Source of the DNA: Neoconidiobolus thromboides FSU 785
Taxonomy: Eukaryota > Entomophthoromycota > Entomophthoromycetes > Entomophthorales > Neoconidiobolaceae
DNA: 64,000 bases
Assembly: GCA_025603075.1 (NCBI GenBank)
Contig: MU626261.1
Coordinates: forward strand, 124,001-188,000
Reading direction: 5' to 3'
In this document: in pieces, positions 1 to 12,035 of the stretch
Layout of the letters: each line of letters starts with the position of its first letter
Numbering within the stretch: position 1 is the first letter of the stretch
The notes under the pieces: generated by a model
What the model saw: only the letters and a program-made list of their open reading frames with translations
Told to the model about the DNA's origin: nothing
Databases searched by the model: none
Position numbers and translations under genes: made by a program

Positions 1-365
1 TTAGGTTTCCCATCTTTTGAATATTCAATTTCTATCTTTTTCCATAATTCTAATAACGTCTTGTCATCGCCCTCAACTCTTTTCTTTTTTTCCAATTCTA
101 ACAATATCATAGATATTAGTTTATATAACATTAATCTCCCAGTTAAAGAGGCTAATTTATCCGATAGATAAACTAAATTAGTAATCTTTTCTCGTTCGTT
201 AATTGTATTTAATAATCTAATATAAGGTTGTAATTCAGGTTCAGTGATAGGCCATTGGGAATAATTAAAAAGCCATTTAATAATTATCTAGGATAGACGA
301 TAAATAATTAATTGATTTTAAAGTCAAGCACTTACTTTAGGCTGTTGATTATCAATGAGAGACAT
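1..365 (-). CDS. 4'-phosphopantetheinyl transferase, Lys5/AASDHPPT type (N-terminal part, runs off window)
   Basis: Exons 336..365 and 1..287 on the minus strand, intron 288..335 (48 nt, GTAAGT donor, CTAG acceptor); the gene continues beyond base 1. The N-terminus reads MSLIDNQQPK, then a block with WLFNYSQWP, and a later stretch NEREKITNLVYLSDKLASL followed by TGRLMLYKLIS. This matches the start of AASDHPPT-type enzymes, where the pattern is ER-K-I-x-F-x-F-x-x-D-x-K-x-x-x-x-GRLM-x-x-K. In fungi this enzyme (Lys5) attaches phosphopantetheine to alpha-aminoadipate reductase for lysine synthesis; in animals one enzyme serves all carrier proteins. The Mg-binding and catalytic part lies outside the window. 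It is in tandem with the downstream Mg transporter, whose stop codon is 162 bp above this start. Confidence 0.7.
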
Positions 366-527
366 TCAAAAAGATAAAAAAAGTAAGTTATTTAGAATAG
401 AAACTCAAAAAAACTCATTTTTAATACCTCATTTTATTTTTGAAAAAAAACTTCTAAATAAAACAAAAAATACTCAAAGATAATAATAATAATATCGAGT
501 TTTAACAATAACAATAACAATACTATA

Positions 528-2049
528 TTATTTTAAACTTCTTTTAGCATACCAATGTAACCCACTACCAAATAGAATAGCTAATAATAAAGACCCAATT
601 AGAATACCTACAAACCAATAAATCGTATTTTCATCTGGGTTATCATCATCTGTTCTTCCTAATACTTTAACATTCATACCCCAAATACCTAATAATAATA
701 ATCAATAATTGTTAACATTAATAACTATATAATTTATAATGAAACTAGAATTAAAAAATCAATTGCTTACCAGTAGTTAATAAAAATACAGAAAATATAG
801 CACCAAGATAAGTTAATACCATAGATTGATCAAAAGTACTATTATTATCTCTTATATATTTTAAAGTTAAAGAATCCATATAATTACTATAACTCCGAGT
901 TAATATTTTTTCTAAATGAATACAATTCTGCATCATGGAAGTTATATGATCTAAAACGAAGTTAATATAAGAAAATAGATTATCTATTTAAAATGAAACA
1001 CTTACCTTCTACATCCCCAAAGTATAATTGAATACCATTATCAAAATCTTTCTTACTGAGTACTCTTTCGGTCAAACCATGACAAAGATCCAGTTTATGG
1101 GACATTAATTTACTAATCGAAAACACTTGTTGTTTTAATACGTTTAATTGATAAATTGTTTTTTCGGTAAATGCTTTAGAACTATCAATTTCAGGGAGTA
1201 AGATCAAATCTTCTAATTTTTCGGCTTCAAGGATGCACGCTTTTAATAGTGGATCGAGATTGTCAATCACTTGATCTAATATAGCATAGGCTATCCAACC
1301 CGTTGAATTATGATTTTTTGATTTTAATGCTTGTAAGCGTTGTAACACACGTTCACGATGGGGAAGGTAGTTATTACTTACCTATACATTTTATAAAAAA
1401 ATAGCTAAGTTCAAGTATCTTAAGTAAATTAACTAAATCTTACTGTGATTATACCTCTAGTTGTAATAATATTATAAATACTACAACTATTAATTTCCAT
1501 CTCAAAAATACTTTGCTTTTCATTTACACAACTGGTAGTTGATTGATAACTTAAAAAATCATAGTTTTTTAATGTTTCTAAACTTTCTTTGGAATTTTGA
1601 GTATATATTGCTTCCACCGAATTCATATCTAATTGGAATACTTGCTTAATCAAATTTAATTCGGAACTGGTAGGATTAATTAAATCAATCCAGTAACTTT
1701 CTGAATTTAAATAAGTTTTCCAAAGCTCTAAATCCAAACAGGTTAAACTATCTAATGTTCTAATACCTTCTGTAAACGAATAAAACATACATCTTTTTAA
1801 TGAAGTTAATTCTGGTATTTGATATAATTTTTCTTCTTCATAATTTGAACTATGACCTTTTTCTTTTAAATAGCTTTCTAAAGCTTCAAAGTTAATAGTT
1901 GAAGATTCTCGTAAAGTATGAGATTTAGTGGAGTCCGAGGTTTTTGGTGTTTGATAATCTTTGATGATACTAGGTTCACAAAGTGATGAAGTTAAGGTTG
2001 ATTCTATAATTGGATCAGGTAATAACAAGATAGATGGTGGACGTGGCAT
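528..2049 (-). CDS. CorA/Mnr2-type magnesium transporter
   Basis: Exons 1444..2049, 1006..1381, 771..950 and 528..688; introns of 62, 55 and 82 nt. They join to 1323 nt, 440 aa, with no internal stop. The long N-terminal half is cytosolic and polar. The last 70 residues hold two membrane segments: the first (YLGAIFSVFLLTTG) is followed at about residues 389-393 by the family signature GMN in IWGMNV, and the second is FVGILIGSLLLALLF. The short C-terminus ends in a basic tail (WYAKRSLK). The GMN motif at the end of TM1 is the selectivity loop of the CorA/Mrs2/Alr superfamily. The long N-terminus, absence of a visible mitochondrial presequence and the HxxxVMQ-like motif before TM1 (DHITSMMQ) favour the Alr/Mnr2 subgroup (plasma or vacuolar membrane) over mitochondrial Mrs2. 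The intron 1 boundary (RGIIT then VSNNYLPHRE) is the least certain. Confidence 0.88.
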
Positions 2050-2633
2050 TCTTTATGATTTCTTAAGTTGTATTGAATTGAAAGTTGGGATTCTTTTTTT
2101 TAAGGATTGACCATAACTTAACACTTAGTTATTTATCCTCTTTTATTATATTATTTTTATACTTGCTGAAGGAGTCTTGGAGTATTTAAATTGAATTAAG
2201 CACTTTTTGGATTTAATTGAGTTCTATTTAGAAGTTAAATTTAGTAAATTAAAAATTTATCAAAGAGAACTAGGCTTAAAAAGAATTAATTTTTTATATT
2301 AAGCAATAATTGAATTTATAAAAAAACAATAATAGTCAAGTAATCAATTAAAGTGGGTAAGACTTTATTTGTTAAGAATAATTCTTTCAAACTTTGTACA
2401 AGTACAAGATATTATTTTTATTTGTATCAAAAAACAATATTTAATTTATCTTTAGCTATATCATTTAAAAAGAAATATGCTCAAAACAATATAATGTCCT
2501 TAAATTGATTTCTAAATTTATTAAAAAGCGCTTAAATTTTAGAAAACTAAGTTTATAAAATCATATTAAGAGAAGGTTAAAAAAAAGCAGATCAAATATT
2601 ATGTAACTACTCAACTAACTTTACTTTAAATAC
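2050..2633. other. Intergenic, no gene seen
   Basis: The gap between the start of the Mg transporter and the stop of the GDP-mannose transporter, both on the minus strand. It is AT-rich and all frames are closed by short-range stops. It should contain the transporter promoter and the 3' end of the next gene, but no specific element stands out. Confidence 0.6.
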
Positions 2634-4065
2634 TTAATTTTTTTTATCTAATTCATTCATGGCAATAGGCAAAACATTGTCATTATTATCTTCTTGTTGT
2701 TCTGTTAGTTGTTGGTAATCATTACTAGCCATATTTGTTTTTTCCTGTATTTCTTGTTGTTGCCAAGTTTTGGCTTTCGAGTAAAATATACCTGCAAGGA
2801 AAGCTATATAGTTTATAATTAATAAAAATAATAAAATAAATAACAAAATATATTATCTTACCAATTATAATGGCCATGATCTTTGGTGTAGTGACTTTAT
2901 CTTTAAAATAAAGCATACCAATAACAGCTATTGGTAATTTATTTAAAGCTCCTGTCATTCTATAAATATACTGTTAATAATTTCAAATCAAAAATAGCCA
3001 ATAATATTACGAATAAGTAGTTGAATTTGTAACACGAATACACCAAGCACTGGTATAAGAAATAGCGAAAGCGGATAAACCCGACACAACTAAAGCTTTT
3101 AAAAGGGAATACAGTAATTCGGAATTAGCTTCATCAAAACTAAGAATAACAGTTAGTCCTATTTTTTTTAAATTGTAATAAAATACTTACTAAAAAGCAT
3201 ATAATCCTGGCCAATTTTCTGTGAGTAAACTGAAAATTAAAAATAAAGGAAGAGTCAATAAGTTATTAAAATAAACGGTATCAAAATCTTTAAAATTCAC
3301 TGTTTTGATCACTTTTCTCATAAATAAAACGAAGACAGCGGAGGAAATACAATTCAAAAACATCCAAAAATACCCTTCAGCATTGAATTCTAATTCTGCC
3401 CAGCCACCAACAATACTACTTAATACCTGTTTGAAATTTAGTTTGTATCTTATAGAATTATTAAAGAATGCATAAAATTACCATTAATCCAAAGGAAACT
3501 AACATAGCATTCGTTACTTTACTTTTAAATAATAAATTTTCCCCATAAGCAACAGCAATGATTGTCAAATTTTTAAAGATGGTAAATAATGGAACTGGTA
3601 AATGTTCTAAACTAAAAAAATAGAAAAATTATTAACATATTCTTTAAATCAATAAAAATAATGAATATTTTACCTTTTTCCACCAGTATACAGCATAGTA
3701 GCCATAAGAAAAGAAACTGGGAACCCTGGAGAAAGAGATAAATAAAATATAAAAATAGAATATCATTAAACTTACATTTCTTTCCATCCACTAAATTAAA
3801 ACTACGAAATTTTAATAAATTAAAAGCACCAAATATTTGAACTAATCCAACAGAAAAACCGGCCTAATAGAGATAAGTTTAATATTAATAAATAGCTTAA
3901 TAACAATGAATAATAGTTTACTTGGATAGCCAACAATAAAAACACAATAGGAGGTTTTCTAAAATACGATAATACTAATTTATTAACCAAAGTCATCAAT
4001 ATAGAAGATGAACAATAAGCTAATATAGCACTAACGCTACTTAATTTTGCTTTAGGTGCTTCCAT
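2634..4065 (-). CDS. VRG4: GDP-mannose transporter, Vrg4 type (Golgi)
   Basis: Eight exons: 3922..4065, 3776..3863, 3674..3725, 3482..3611, 3191..3426, 3011..3139, 2862..2959, 2634..2791 (introns 50-70 nt), giving 1035 nt and 344 aa. The N-terminus ([20 protein letters not shown] then KLVLSYF) and the phrase NLVDGKKWFP are typical of fungal GDP-mannose transporters. Two nucleotide-binding signatures of the family are present: YFNNLLTLP (the FYNN motif) and GALNK at residues 263-267, which binds GDP-mannose in yeast Vrg4. About ten hydrophobic segments fit the DMT fold. The C-terminal tail is polar and rich in Q, E and N. The protein supplies the Golgi lumen with GDP-mannose for mannosylation. 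For exon 6 I chose the acceptor at 3140-3141 because the nearer one creates an immediate TAG stop. Confidence 0.93.
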
Positions 4066-5742
4066 CTTTTTATTTTTATCAATCTATTATTTTATAAAGA
4101 AAAAACTATAAAACAAGTTAAACTTTAGTAACTTTTATTTCCTCTCTCCTCCATTTTTACCATGTTAATTTACTGGGTTCTGTGATAGCTACTTTAAATC
4201 GATTGTGATTGGTTAAGATGAAGAACATTAATAACTTGTGCTAATTTTAATCTTATTGCATTGTAATCGTAAATTATCTTCTGGGCTTAAACTCAGGGCT
4301 TAGGATTAGCAATAAGTTGCTAGTTTACTTATTGCATTAAATAACTTTATATATTATATAATATAATATTTATTATAGTTACTAATGTTTCCTATTTTTA
4401 TTTAACAACTAATTTATTTTATCAATTTTTGAAATAGTTTCTGATTTTTATCTTATTTTTATTCATTTCCTTTTTAAGATTTGAGTTATTTTAAAACTAA
4501 TTAAAGTTAATTTTAATTTTAAAAAGCTGGTTTAATATGCTTTGGGTATTTGCACCATATGCTTGTAAAGCCTGACAAATAAATATTTTTCATTAGATAG
4601 ATACCTAAAATAAATATACTTCTATGTAAAGTATGTAAGTTTTAAATAAAGTCAATATTTGATTATTTATACTTTATAATTTTTTTATTAACTTTGTAGT
4701 ATTTACTTTATTATATTGAATAAACGTATTTTGTAATTATTTTTAAATAATTCCTATTAATATCCCTATGTCTCTAATTGGCGTTTTAAAATATATCAAC
4801 TTAAAATCTAAATGCTATGAAAAAAATTGAAACATTATTTTTACTAATAGAAACTACTGTATTATACGATTAAAAGTATTGACCAAAAAATTTATAGATG
4901 GTATTTTTATTATAAAGGAAGCAGTAAACTATATTTGAAGACATTTTTGTTATTAAAACTTGCTTATAATACTGATAGCTGTTTGAATAATAGAAACTGA
5001 CTTGTAATATTAAATTAATAAATTAGTATTTTAAGTTTAAATTTATTTGTTTATTACAGTCGCCTATTTAAAGTAACCCTACAAGCCTCTCAAATAACAG
5101 CACATTTACTATTAGGAATGATATCCAAATGTAAGTGTAAACTGTATTGTATAGTACCTTTTAGCTGTATCAAGATGCTTTTAACGTTCATTTAATCCCT
5201 ATAAAGTATATTTATTTGCTTGTCAAATGGAAATGTATTATTGGTAGAATAGTCTATTATCATTATGTTTACAATTTTTTGGTATTTTTCAAGATAAACG
5301 TATTTAGTTAAAAGAAAGTTAATACAGGTGTAGTTAAATTAGTAATAACACTAAAGGTTAAATAATATTATAAGGGTATATTTGTTGTCGTTTTAAATAC
5401 CATTGATCATTTTAACATCATTTATAAAATATAACAGGTATGGAATTTTAAAAATTCCATGTTCTAACTAAATTAAATCCAACTTTAATTTTAAATTTTA
5501 TACATATTTACTAAGTATTAATTGTTTAAAACATTAATAAAAACAAAGAGAGCCCACAATAAATATGAGATATAATAAAATCCTTTAATAGCTTTGTTAT
5601 CTTTACTGTTAATTCATGATGAAATATGGTGAAATAAACCATTTTTACTTTTAAAATTAAATAAGCATACTGCTTACGTCGACAATCCAAAACTAATAAA
5701 AAAATAAGCTTTACAAAAAATGGATTATTTTCTTAAGAAAAG
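4066..5742. other. Intergenic, 1.7 kb, no gene seen
   Basis: A divergent gap between the GDP-mannose transporter and the RNF181-like gene. Very AT-rich, stops in all frames, and no long repeat or inverted repeat noticed. It presumably holds both promoters. Confidence 0.55.
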
Positions 5743-6519
5743 ATGGCGACTTACTTTGGTATATTGTTACATAATTTACATTAACTCTTAGCTAACAAAA
5801 CATTTAGAGGAACATGATTTAAAACCGGAGATTGAGATGACTAAGTCAAATACTAAACAAAATATTCGACTTACTCTTAAAGATTATTTAACCGATCCTA
5901 ATACTGAAATTCCAAATAACGAGTTTATTGATTTAGCAAAGTAAATATTATTTCAATGTATCACCACACTAATTTCAATTAAAAATAAAAGCTTCTACTT
6001 ACAGGTGATCCAGCAGAACGCAGATGCTAGTGAGTTAGACCAACTTGTTTTATTAGATAACTTGGTAGCTGAATTAATCGAACAAGGACTTCAACAGTAA
6101 GCTATTAGATTTTATTTAATGTAACAATTAATAACCTATATTATAGCAAACAAGGACCACCAGCAGCTTCAGCTAAATTTATCAAGGACTTAAGTATTGT
6201 ATCTAAAGAAAAGATTGAAAAGAATGCTAGGTGTAGTATATGCAGAGAAGACTTGGACCGTGAAGAAGTGGATAGTAAGGTCACTATTTTACCTTGTAAA
6301 CATTATTTTGATTTAGACTGTGTTGTTCCTTGGTTAAAACTGGTATTCATTTTTTATTTTACTTTTTTTATGTGAGTCTTATGCTCTTTGATATTATTTT
6401 AGCACAATACTTGTCCAGTTTGTAGAGCCGAGGTACCCACAGATGATCAAGAATGGCTTAGAAAAAAACATTGTTTAGTTCCTTATGAGGATTATGATCC
6501 TGATTATATGTACTCATAA
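5743..6519 (+). CDS. RNF181-like RING E3 ubiquitin ligase
   Basis: Exons 5743..5758, 5808..5940, 5992..6096, 6147..6342 and 6403..6519 join to 567 nt, 188 aa; introns are 49-60 nt. The start MATYFEEHDLKP closely resembles the N-terminus of animal RNF181. The middle GPPAASAKFI matches its PPPAAK linker. The RING runs from CSIC (CxxC) through LPCKHYFDLDC to PWLKLHNTCPVC, then AEVPTDD as in RNF181. The second metal-binding histidine of a RING-H2 (usual pattern C-x-H-x-x-H) reads Asp here (CKHYFD, GAT codon). The C-terminal tail PYEDYDPDYMYS is acidic. Expected role: cytosolic E3 ligase. The 16-nt first exon was chosen because it restores the RNF181-like start; the acceptor at 5807 keeps the frame, while the earlier AG at 5790-5791 does not. 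Confidence 0.85.
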
Positions 6520-6611
6520 ATATTTTAGTATTAAGAAACGATTAAATTTTGATTTTTTCCGAAGCTAAATTTTTATTTAAAATTTTATATTAATAGAATA
6601 TTGATTTTTTA

Positions 6612-8315
6612 TTATTTATCTTTTTTATCTTTTATACTTAATTTACCAGTTGGAGAAGAATCCAATTTAAGATTAATACGACCAACGATTGAAATAATTA
6701 AGAAAAGAGATAAAAAGGCTATAAAAAGAACAAATGGTTTACGTAGAAGATTGATGGGTTCATAGTCATACTCAATCTATAATAACAGATAATCAGATGT
6801 TATATTGAATATTTTTAATAACAAATTACCTCAATATCCTTCCATTGTTTTGATACTACATTCTTTCTTTTAATTATGACTGTATTTCTTCCAATACTAT
6901 CGAAATAAGAATAATGTTTTCCGAATTCTACTTCATAAAACTCAAATGGAATTGTTTTAATATTGACATTACTAAAAAATTAAAATTAAAACTTAAGACC
7001 AAAATAAAAGGATAATCTTACTTTGCTCCTTCAGGTAAAATGACACGTAAAGTAACATCCAAAGCATTTAAATCCTTAACTGATTTTACAAATGGAACTT
7101 TAAGTGTAAATTGTTTTGTATTTTCTGAATTATAACTTAAGTAGGAACTCAAAGGTAAGTTATACCCATGATACCAAGTATAACTCCAACCACCATAAAT
7201 AGGATAACGTGGAAGAAGAGTTAATTTACTGTCTTTACTTCCAGCATAAAAATTGGATGTTGATACATTTCCAATTTCATCACGATAGTATGGATCTTTA
7301 ACTCCTTTTGGTAATACAAAATCAAACTTAGTGACATACCTTTCATTATGTGATAATCTATCTAACATACGATGAACTAAATTGGAGTTTTCTCCTTTAA
7401 TACTAAATAAAAGTATTAACTATAAAACTTATTATTTAAACTCTTAGTTACCTTGGCCCATAATTACCAACATTATAATGTTCTTCAACAGCAAGGGTAT
7501 TAGCCCAATGAGAAATTTCAACATCACGATGAATGGAAGTGGCATAAACATAAGGAATCTTATAATGAAAATGAAGATTAAGTTTAGAATAAGGGAAATA
7601 CGTTAAGTTTTTATAAGGTCCAAAGGTCATTAATTTATCTTTTTTTTCATAGTCTTTTGGTTCAATAGATTCTGATAATACATTGGAATTTGGTAACCTT
7701 TTTAATAAAATTATTATTGTTATTATTATTCTTTTACAATAAATTGAACGAAACTTACTTTACAGTAATTTTTTGATTATCTGATAGATAAGGGGATGAA
7801 AAATAAAGGTTATCTTGTAAACGAAGTAATTGTCGATCACGTTGAGCTGAACTTTTTGGGTAAGCTTCCAAGTTATTGATCATTTCCATTTTAATATTTA
7901 ATACTATTTTAGATTCGGAACGAAGCGGTGGGTCAAAATTAATTGAATAAAATTGAAGGTCTCTTTTTTTTAAAAAAATAAATGAATTAATAGAGCTATA
8001 TAAAATATAAAACTACCTTTTAGGATCGTATTTTCCCAAAGAAACGGACAAAGGTAGCTTTTCTGCTTTTGTTTGTACATTGATTGAGCTTAGTGTTGAA
8101 TTTAACTTTGAAGAAACCGAAAAAAAATACTTTTTAGCATTGATAGTTTGTTGGTTTAAAATCACAATGGAAGTAAAATCTTTGATCTTTAATGGCTCAG
8201 TGATATCAATAGTTCTTGCTAAATTTATGTTTTTAAAATCATTGGTATTTACTTTCCCTTCACTTTTAGATATCCCTAAACTAAATAATAATAGTAATCC
8301 GTAGTGGACCTTCAT
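6612..8315 (-). CDS. OST1: Ribophorin I, oligosaccharyltransferase subunit
   Basis: Six exons: 8017..8315, 7759..7962, 7452..7697, 7022..7402, 6830..6971, 6612..6776 (introns 49-61 nt); 1437 nt, 478 aa. The N-terminus MKVHYGLLLLFSLGISKSEG is a signal peptide. Ribophorin I hallmarks follow in order: a luminal beta-rich region with RDLQFYSINFDPPL, VEEHYNVGNYG, YYRDEIGNVSTS (nearly invariant in the family), LPEGAKN, and one C-terminal membrane span (FVLFIAFLSLFLIISIVG) with a short basic cytosolic tail. It is a structural subunit of the ER oligosaccharyltransferase that N-glycosylates nascent proteins. It converges with the RNF181-like gene, the stops being 92 bp apart. All joins keep frame. Confidence 0.94.
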
Positions 8316-8421
8316 TCTTTTATTGTTTTTTTTATTAGTTAAAAGATAAGTTATTGATTTTTTAACTTTGAGTTATTAGCTGGTGATGACTTAGCTTGCA
8401 TCGTTTTATTGGTGTAAAAAA

Positions 8422-8643
8422 ATGAAAATTCAGTCGATTCTTATTGGTGTAATTAAAAACGATTTTATTTTAAGAAACATATGTAACCAATGCTCAATTT
8501 TTTTAATTTATAAATTTGGCGAACACTGGCTTGTCTATAATACTCAAGTGATTGAAATTTATAATGAACATTATTCGCGCAGTCTAAACCAAACCAACCC
8601 TTTGGGTGTTGAATTTCAAAAAAAGTTGACCCAATTAGCATAA
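8422..8643 (+). pseudogene. Possible gene fragment, 73 codons, unrecognised
   Basis: ATG to TAA, beginning 107 bp upstream of the divergent OST1 start. The residue mix (FGEHWLVYNTQVIEIYNEHY) looks more protein-like than most chance ORFs here. Past the stop, the same frame continues with LIEQNSLWYSIFKGLTHLYM, and a diverged copy of that DNA is seen at 13110-13175. I do not recognise a family. It may be an exon of a decayed gene or chance. Confidence 0.2.
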
Positions 8644-9605
8644 AATCAATTAGAAATCATAGTTTAATCGAACAGAATTCTTTATGGTACTCAATATTCA
8701 AAGGATTAACTCATCTCTACATGGCAATTTCAAGCCTTTGATTTCATTAGAACCACCTACCTTTTTGTCAATAGATCTGTTACATTTAAATCCTTCCATC
8801 TATACAATTTATTGTCAGTTCATTTTGTGAATTAAGTAGATGTAAAAAGAATAGAACCTAAAAGTTTACACAAAAAAATTAGAAGCATCTAAATGCAATC
8901 AATTTTAATACAATTTTTATTAAAGTCTACTTTTTAATTATAAACGAATTTGTCAATATGATTGTCTATATGAACCTATGTTAAAATAAACAGCTTTTCC
9001 TATCAAATAAAGCTATAGTAATTCTTTATGGCATGATAAAATAATATATTTAAGAAGAAAATCACATTAGAATTTTATTTTAAAAAAACTCAAATTAAAT
9101 ATTATCATCGAAAAATTGAACATTCATTTCCCATCAAATATCTAGTTCACCATTAACACTCTTTATATTTACCATTGTTCCTTTGTCATTCAATTTGAAT
9201 TCTAAATTTTATTATCCTAACAACAAAGCACTTAGAGCTAATCTTTTAAAAATTACAAAACAGGTGGTCCAATTAGAACAGAAGTTAGTTCATTTCTTAA
9301 GAAAATACAAACTATTTAAAAGAACAGAGAATGTTTTGATGAAAAGATATCTCTGCCCATTACTAATGTTAATAGGTATTAATTTCATATTAATAAAATC
9401 TTTTTGAAATATAACAACAATTTATTGAATCATCAAATCCTTGTAAGCATCACTTATTTGAACAATGGCATCAAGATATTATTTACTGAATAACTTTTAG
9501 GGTGTAGTATATATAAATTTGATTTGCGATACTCAGACGATTTATAGAATCTAATTTATAATTATAAATGTGAAAATTAGTTTTTATGAAAGTTATAATT
9601 TAATG

Positions 9606-9700
9606 TATGGGGCTGTTTTTTTTGGTTTCATAACTTTTTCCATTTTTTAAGCACTATTCAAGCGGAAAAATTGTTAGTAAAATTATTAAGCAATAAAAAT
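9606..9700 (+). mobile_element. 105-bp TIR element, copy 1 (right end eroded)
   Basis: Begins TATGGGGCTGTTTTTTTTGG, then carries the shared core CATTTTTTAAGCACTATTC and TTGTTAGTAAAATTATTAAG. The CATCCCCATAT end is missing. Here the plus orientation is the one in which the TTTCATTACTTTTTCC segment reads on the top strand. Confidence 0.75.
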
Positions 9701-10586
9701 CAAAAAACTTGACCACTTTTATAATTTATTGATTTATAAGGGATAACATGACTTTTTGTCTCAATTTTTAAAATTATAAGAGTATATTTCAACTTAGTAC
9801 TTTTTGCCCTAGAAGTATTTTACTATTACACAACTTTGAAATGATCAAAAATACACCAAATACACGCTTTAAATGCTTTTCTTATACCTCCAAAGTATTA
9901 ATCGTGTGAAAAATCTTAGTATAATAGTGTTGTGTTTTATAAATCTAGAACTAGTACCAAGAATGTAAAATTTGATAGTCTAAAATATTAAATAAAAAAA
10001 TATTTCAAATATGTATTTCAAATAGTAATTTATAATATTGCAAATGCTGACATATGTGGGGTTTTAATAGAGTCGTTTTCTATATTTAATAAATTCGGAA
10101 TCAACTACAGGTATATAGATGTTAATATATTATATTGTAGATATAAAATACATCAAATCATATTTTCTATAGTGTTTACCATACCTTACAACACCAGTCA
10201 TACAGAATATATTGATAGCGTATGTTTGGATATTGTATTAGTCTGGATTTCTCCTAAGATACATAAGTACTTAGCTTTATCACTTAACGGTTATAAAAAA
10301 CATTAATAGTAGGAGTCATTATGAGCTGTACTATTAACTTTAAAAATTATTTTGACAATTACCAACTAGATATAAATCCAAATATCAAAATGAATTCATT
10401 TTGTATAGTTATCCAGCCTTCCTTTCTTTATGTAGGGTATTTATTTTTACCCTCTATTTGATTTGAATTTGTCGAAAATAATATGTATATTTCCTTATTA
10501 TCCATAGACTAGAATTAAGGGAAGTTTTTTACATGATATATCAAAGCTATTAGTTGATAATAAAGAATCATATCAAGCTTGAGAAT

Positions 10587-11359
10587 ATAAACGAAAGATC
10601 ATACAAATACTATGATACAAATTAAGGCAATTGTTTTGATCTAACTATCCCTTTAAATTATACTTCAAACTCTTCTTTATTAGTATAGATTCCTAGTGGA
10701 GCATTTGTAACAGAAGATATGAAACCAAGTAGAATCATGGCAGCTAATTCAGCTAAGAATTATAATATTATGACTGTTATTATTCGTTATCGCTTAAATC
10801 AAGAATATAGAAAAAATGAAATTGAGCATCCAGATCATATTAAAGAGACTTCTAATGTTTTCTTTATTAGTTACTCATTAAATCGTTTTAAAAAGATAGT
10901 AAGATATTTGTCGGTGGTCACTCTGTTGGTGCCCATTTAAGTGCCTTGTTATTATTGGACGCTAATCAACACACCGATAATAACAGCATTAAACCATTAA
11001 AACAAATCAAAGGGGCTATTTCAATTGATGGTATCTTTGGTTTAGAATTATTAGCTAAACAGAGCAATATGTTTATCTGTCAATTTACTGAGCCTGCCTT
11101 TGATACTAATGAATTAGGTGCATGGGAACAGGCATCACTACATTACAGTATTATTTCCAATTCATTGAACAAGATCCATTATACTATACTATCAAGGTAT
11201 TTGTTGATTGATTCATAATAAACGATTCAATTTGCTAAACATTTGAATCGTATTGGATTAAATCAAATTGATACTATTCAAGGTGAATTTGGTCAACATG
11301 ATCAACTTTCTACTTATGATGAAATACAAAATAGTATTGCAAAATTTATATTGAATTAA
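10587..11359 (+). pseudogene. Decayed copy of the alpha/beta hydrolase (formamidase-like) gene
   Basis: Reads as the protein encoded intact at 43569..44381, but broken. ATG has become ATA at 10587. An in-frame TAA falls where the parent has Gln13, a base change shifts frame before FDLTIPLNY, and TAG near 10690 replaces the Trp of LLLWIPSGGW. The frame shifts again near 10900, just before VGGHSVGAHLSALLLLD, and a further TAA sits after YLLIDS at 11216. It ends FILN then TAA. Similarity to the intact copy is still high over the whole length, e.g. NSLNKIHYT and FGQHDQLSTY. Neither copy has introns. Several independent breaks leave no doubt that it is dead. Confidence 0.92.
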
Positions 11360-12035
11360 ATAAGGCTAATATTTTATAACAGCAACGATGATGACGATAT
11401 TTTAGTTTTAAAATACCTTAAATTTTGGTTTATCTTAAGATACTTTATTAAATAAAGTGATAAGTTTTAAGTAATATAATCATCAAACGTATCAAGTGTA
11501 AAAAGCATTCAATATAAAAATAGTATATAAAAACACTATTTATAATTTAATAAAGAGTCAATAGCATTTTTAGAGATAGGCCCCTAAAACAGGCCAGGAT
11601 AATCACTAACTTATACCATTCAACTGCAGTAGGTGAAATTAAAGAATTGTTATCAAATTACTGGATGACTAAATAAATACCTTTTTTAATTGTGACTTTA
11701 TCACTGTAAATTCGGTTGCCTTAGTTTTTGTTTAAAACCACGTATATTTTTTTGTTTTTATCTGTGTGGGTAGTATTCTATCTCAAAAAGAGCAGATGTA
11801 TTTTTGTTTTAAAATTAAGCTCTTTATTGAGGAAGGGAGTAATAATACTTAGACATCATTACTGAAATTATCTGACTCCCCTAAGAACTTAGCAATCAAA
11901 GTTATAGCTACCAATCAAGAGCAAATATGTGTTTCCAACCAACTATAGCAAAGTATCAAGGGTTAATAGCAGAAATATAATTAGTAGAATCTAACTTTTA
12001 GAAGTTGGTTTTTATTTTTAAAAAAAAACATTGAA
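11360..12035. other. Spacer between two pseudogenes
   Basis: About 680 bp with no coding frame and no repeat that I could place. Confidence 0.5.

Larger units (their letters stand above)
8316..10586. other. Gene-poor stretch with one element copy and a doubtful ORF
   Basis: Between OST1 and the decayed hydrolase. It holds one copy of the 105-bp element near 9606 and a 73-codon ORF at 8422..8643. The segment around 8640-8715 resembles 13110-13175, suggesting an old duplication. Otherwise all frames are closed. Confidence 0.5.

Noticed and set aside
9183-9407. 74-codon ORF
   Set aside because: Isolated, alternative start only, composition expected from AT-rich DNA; no second exon can be attached.
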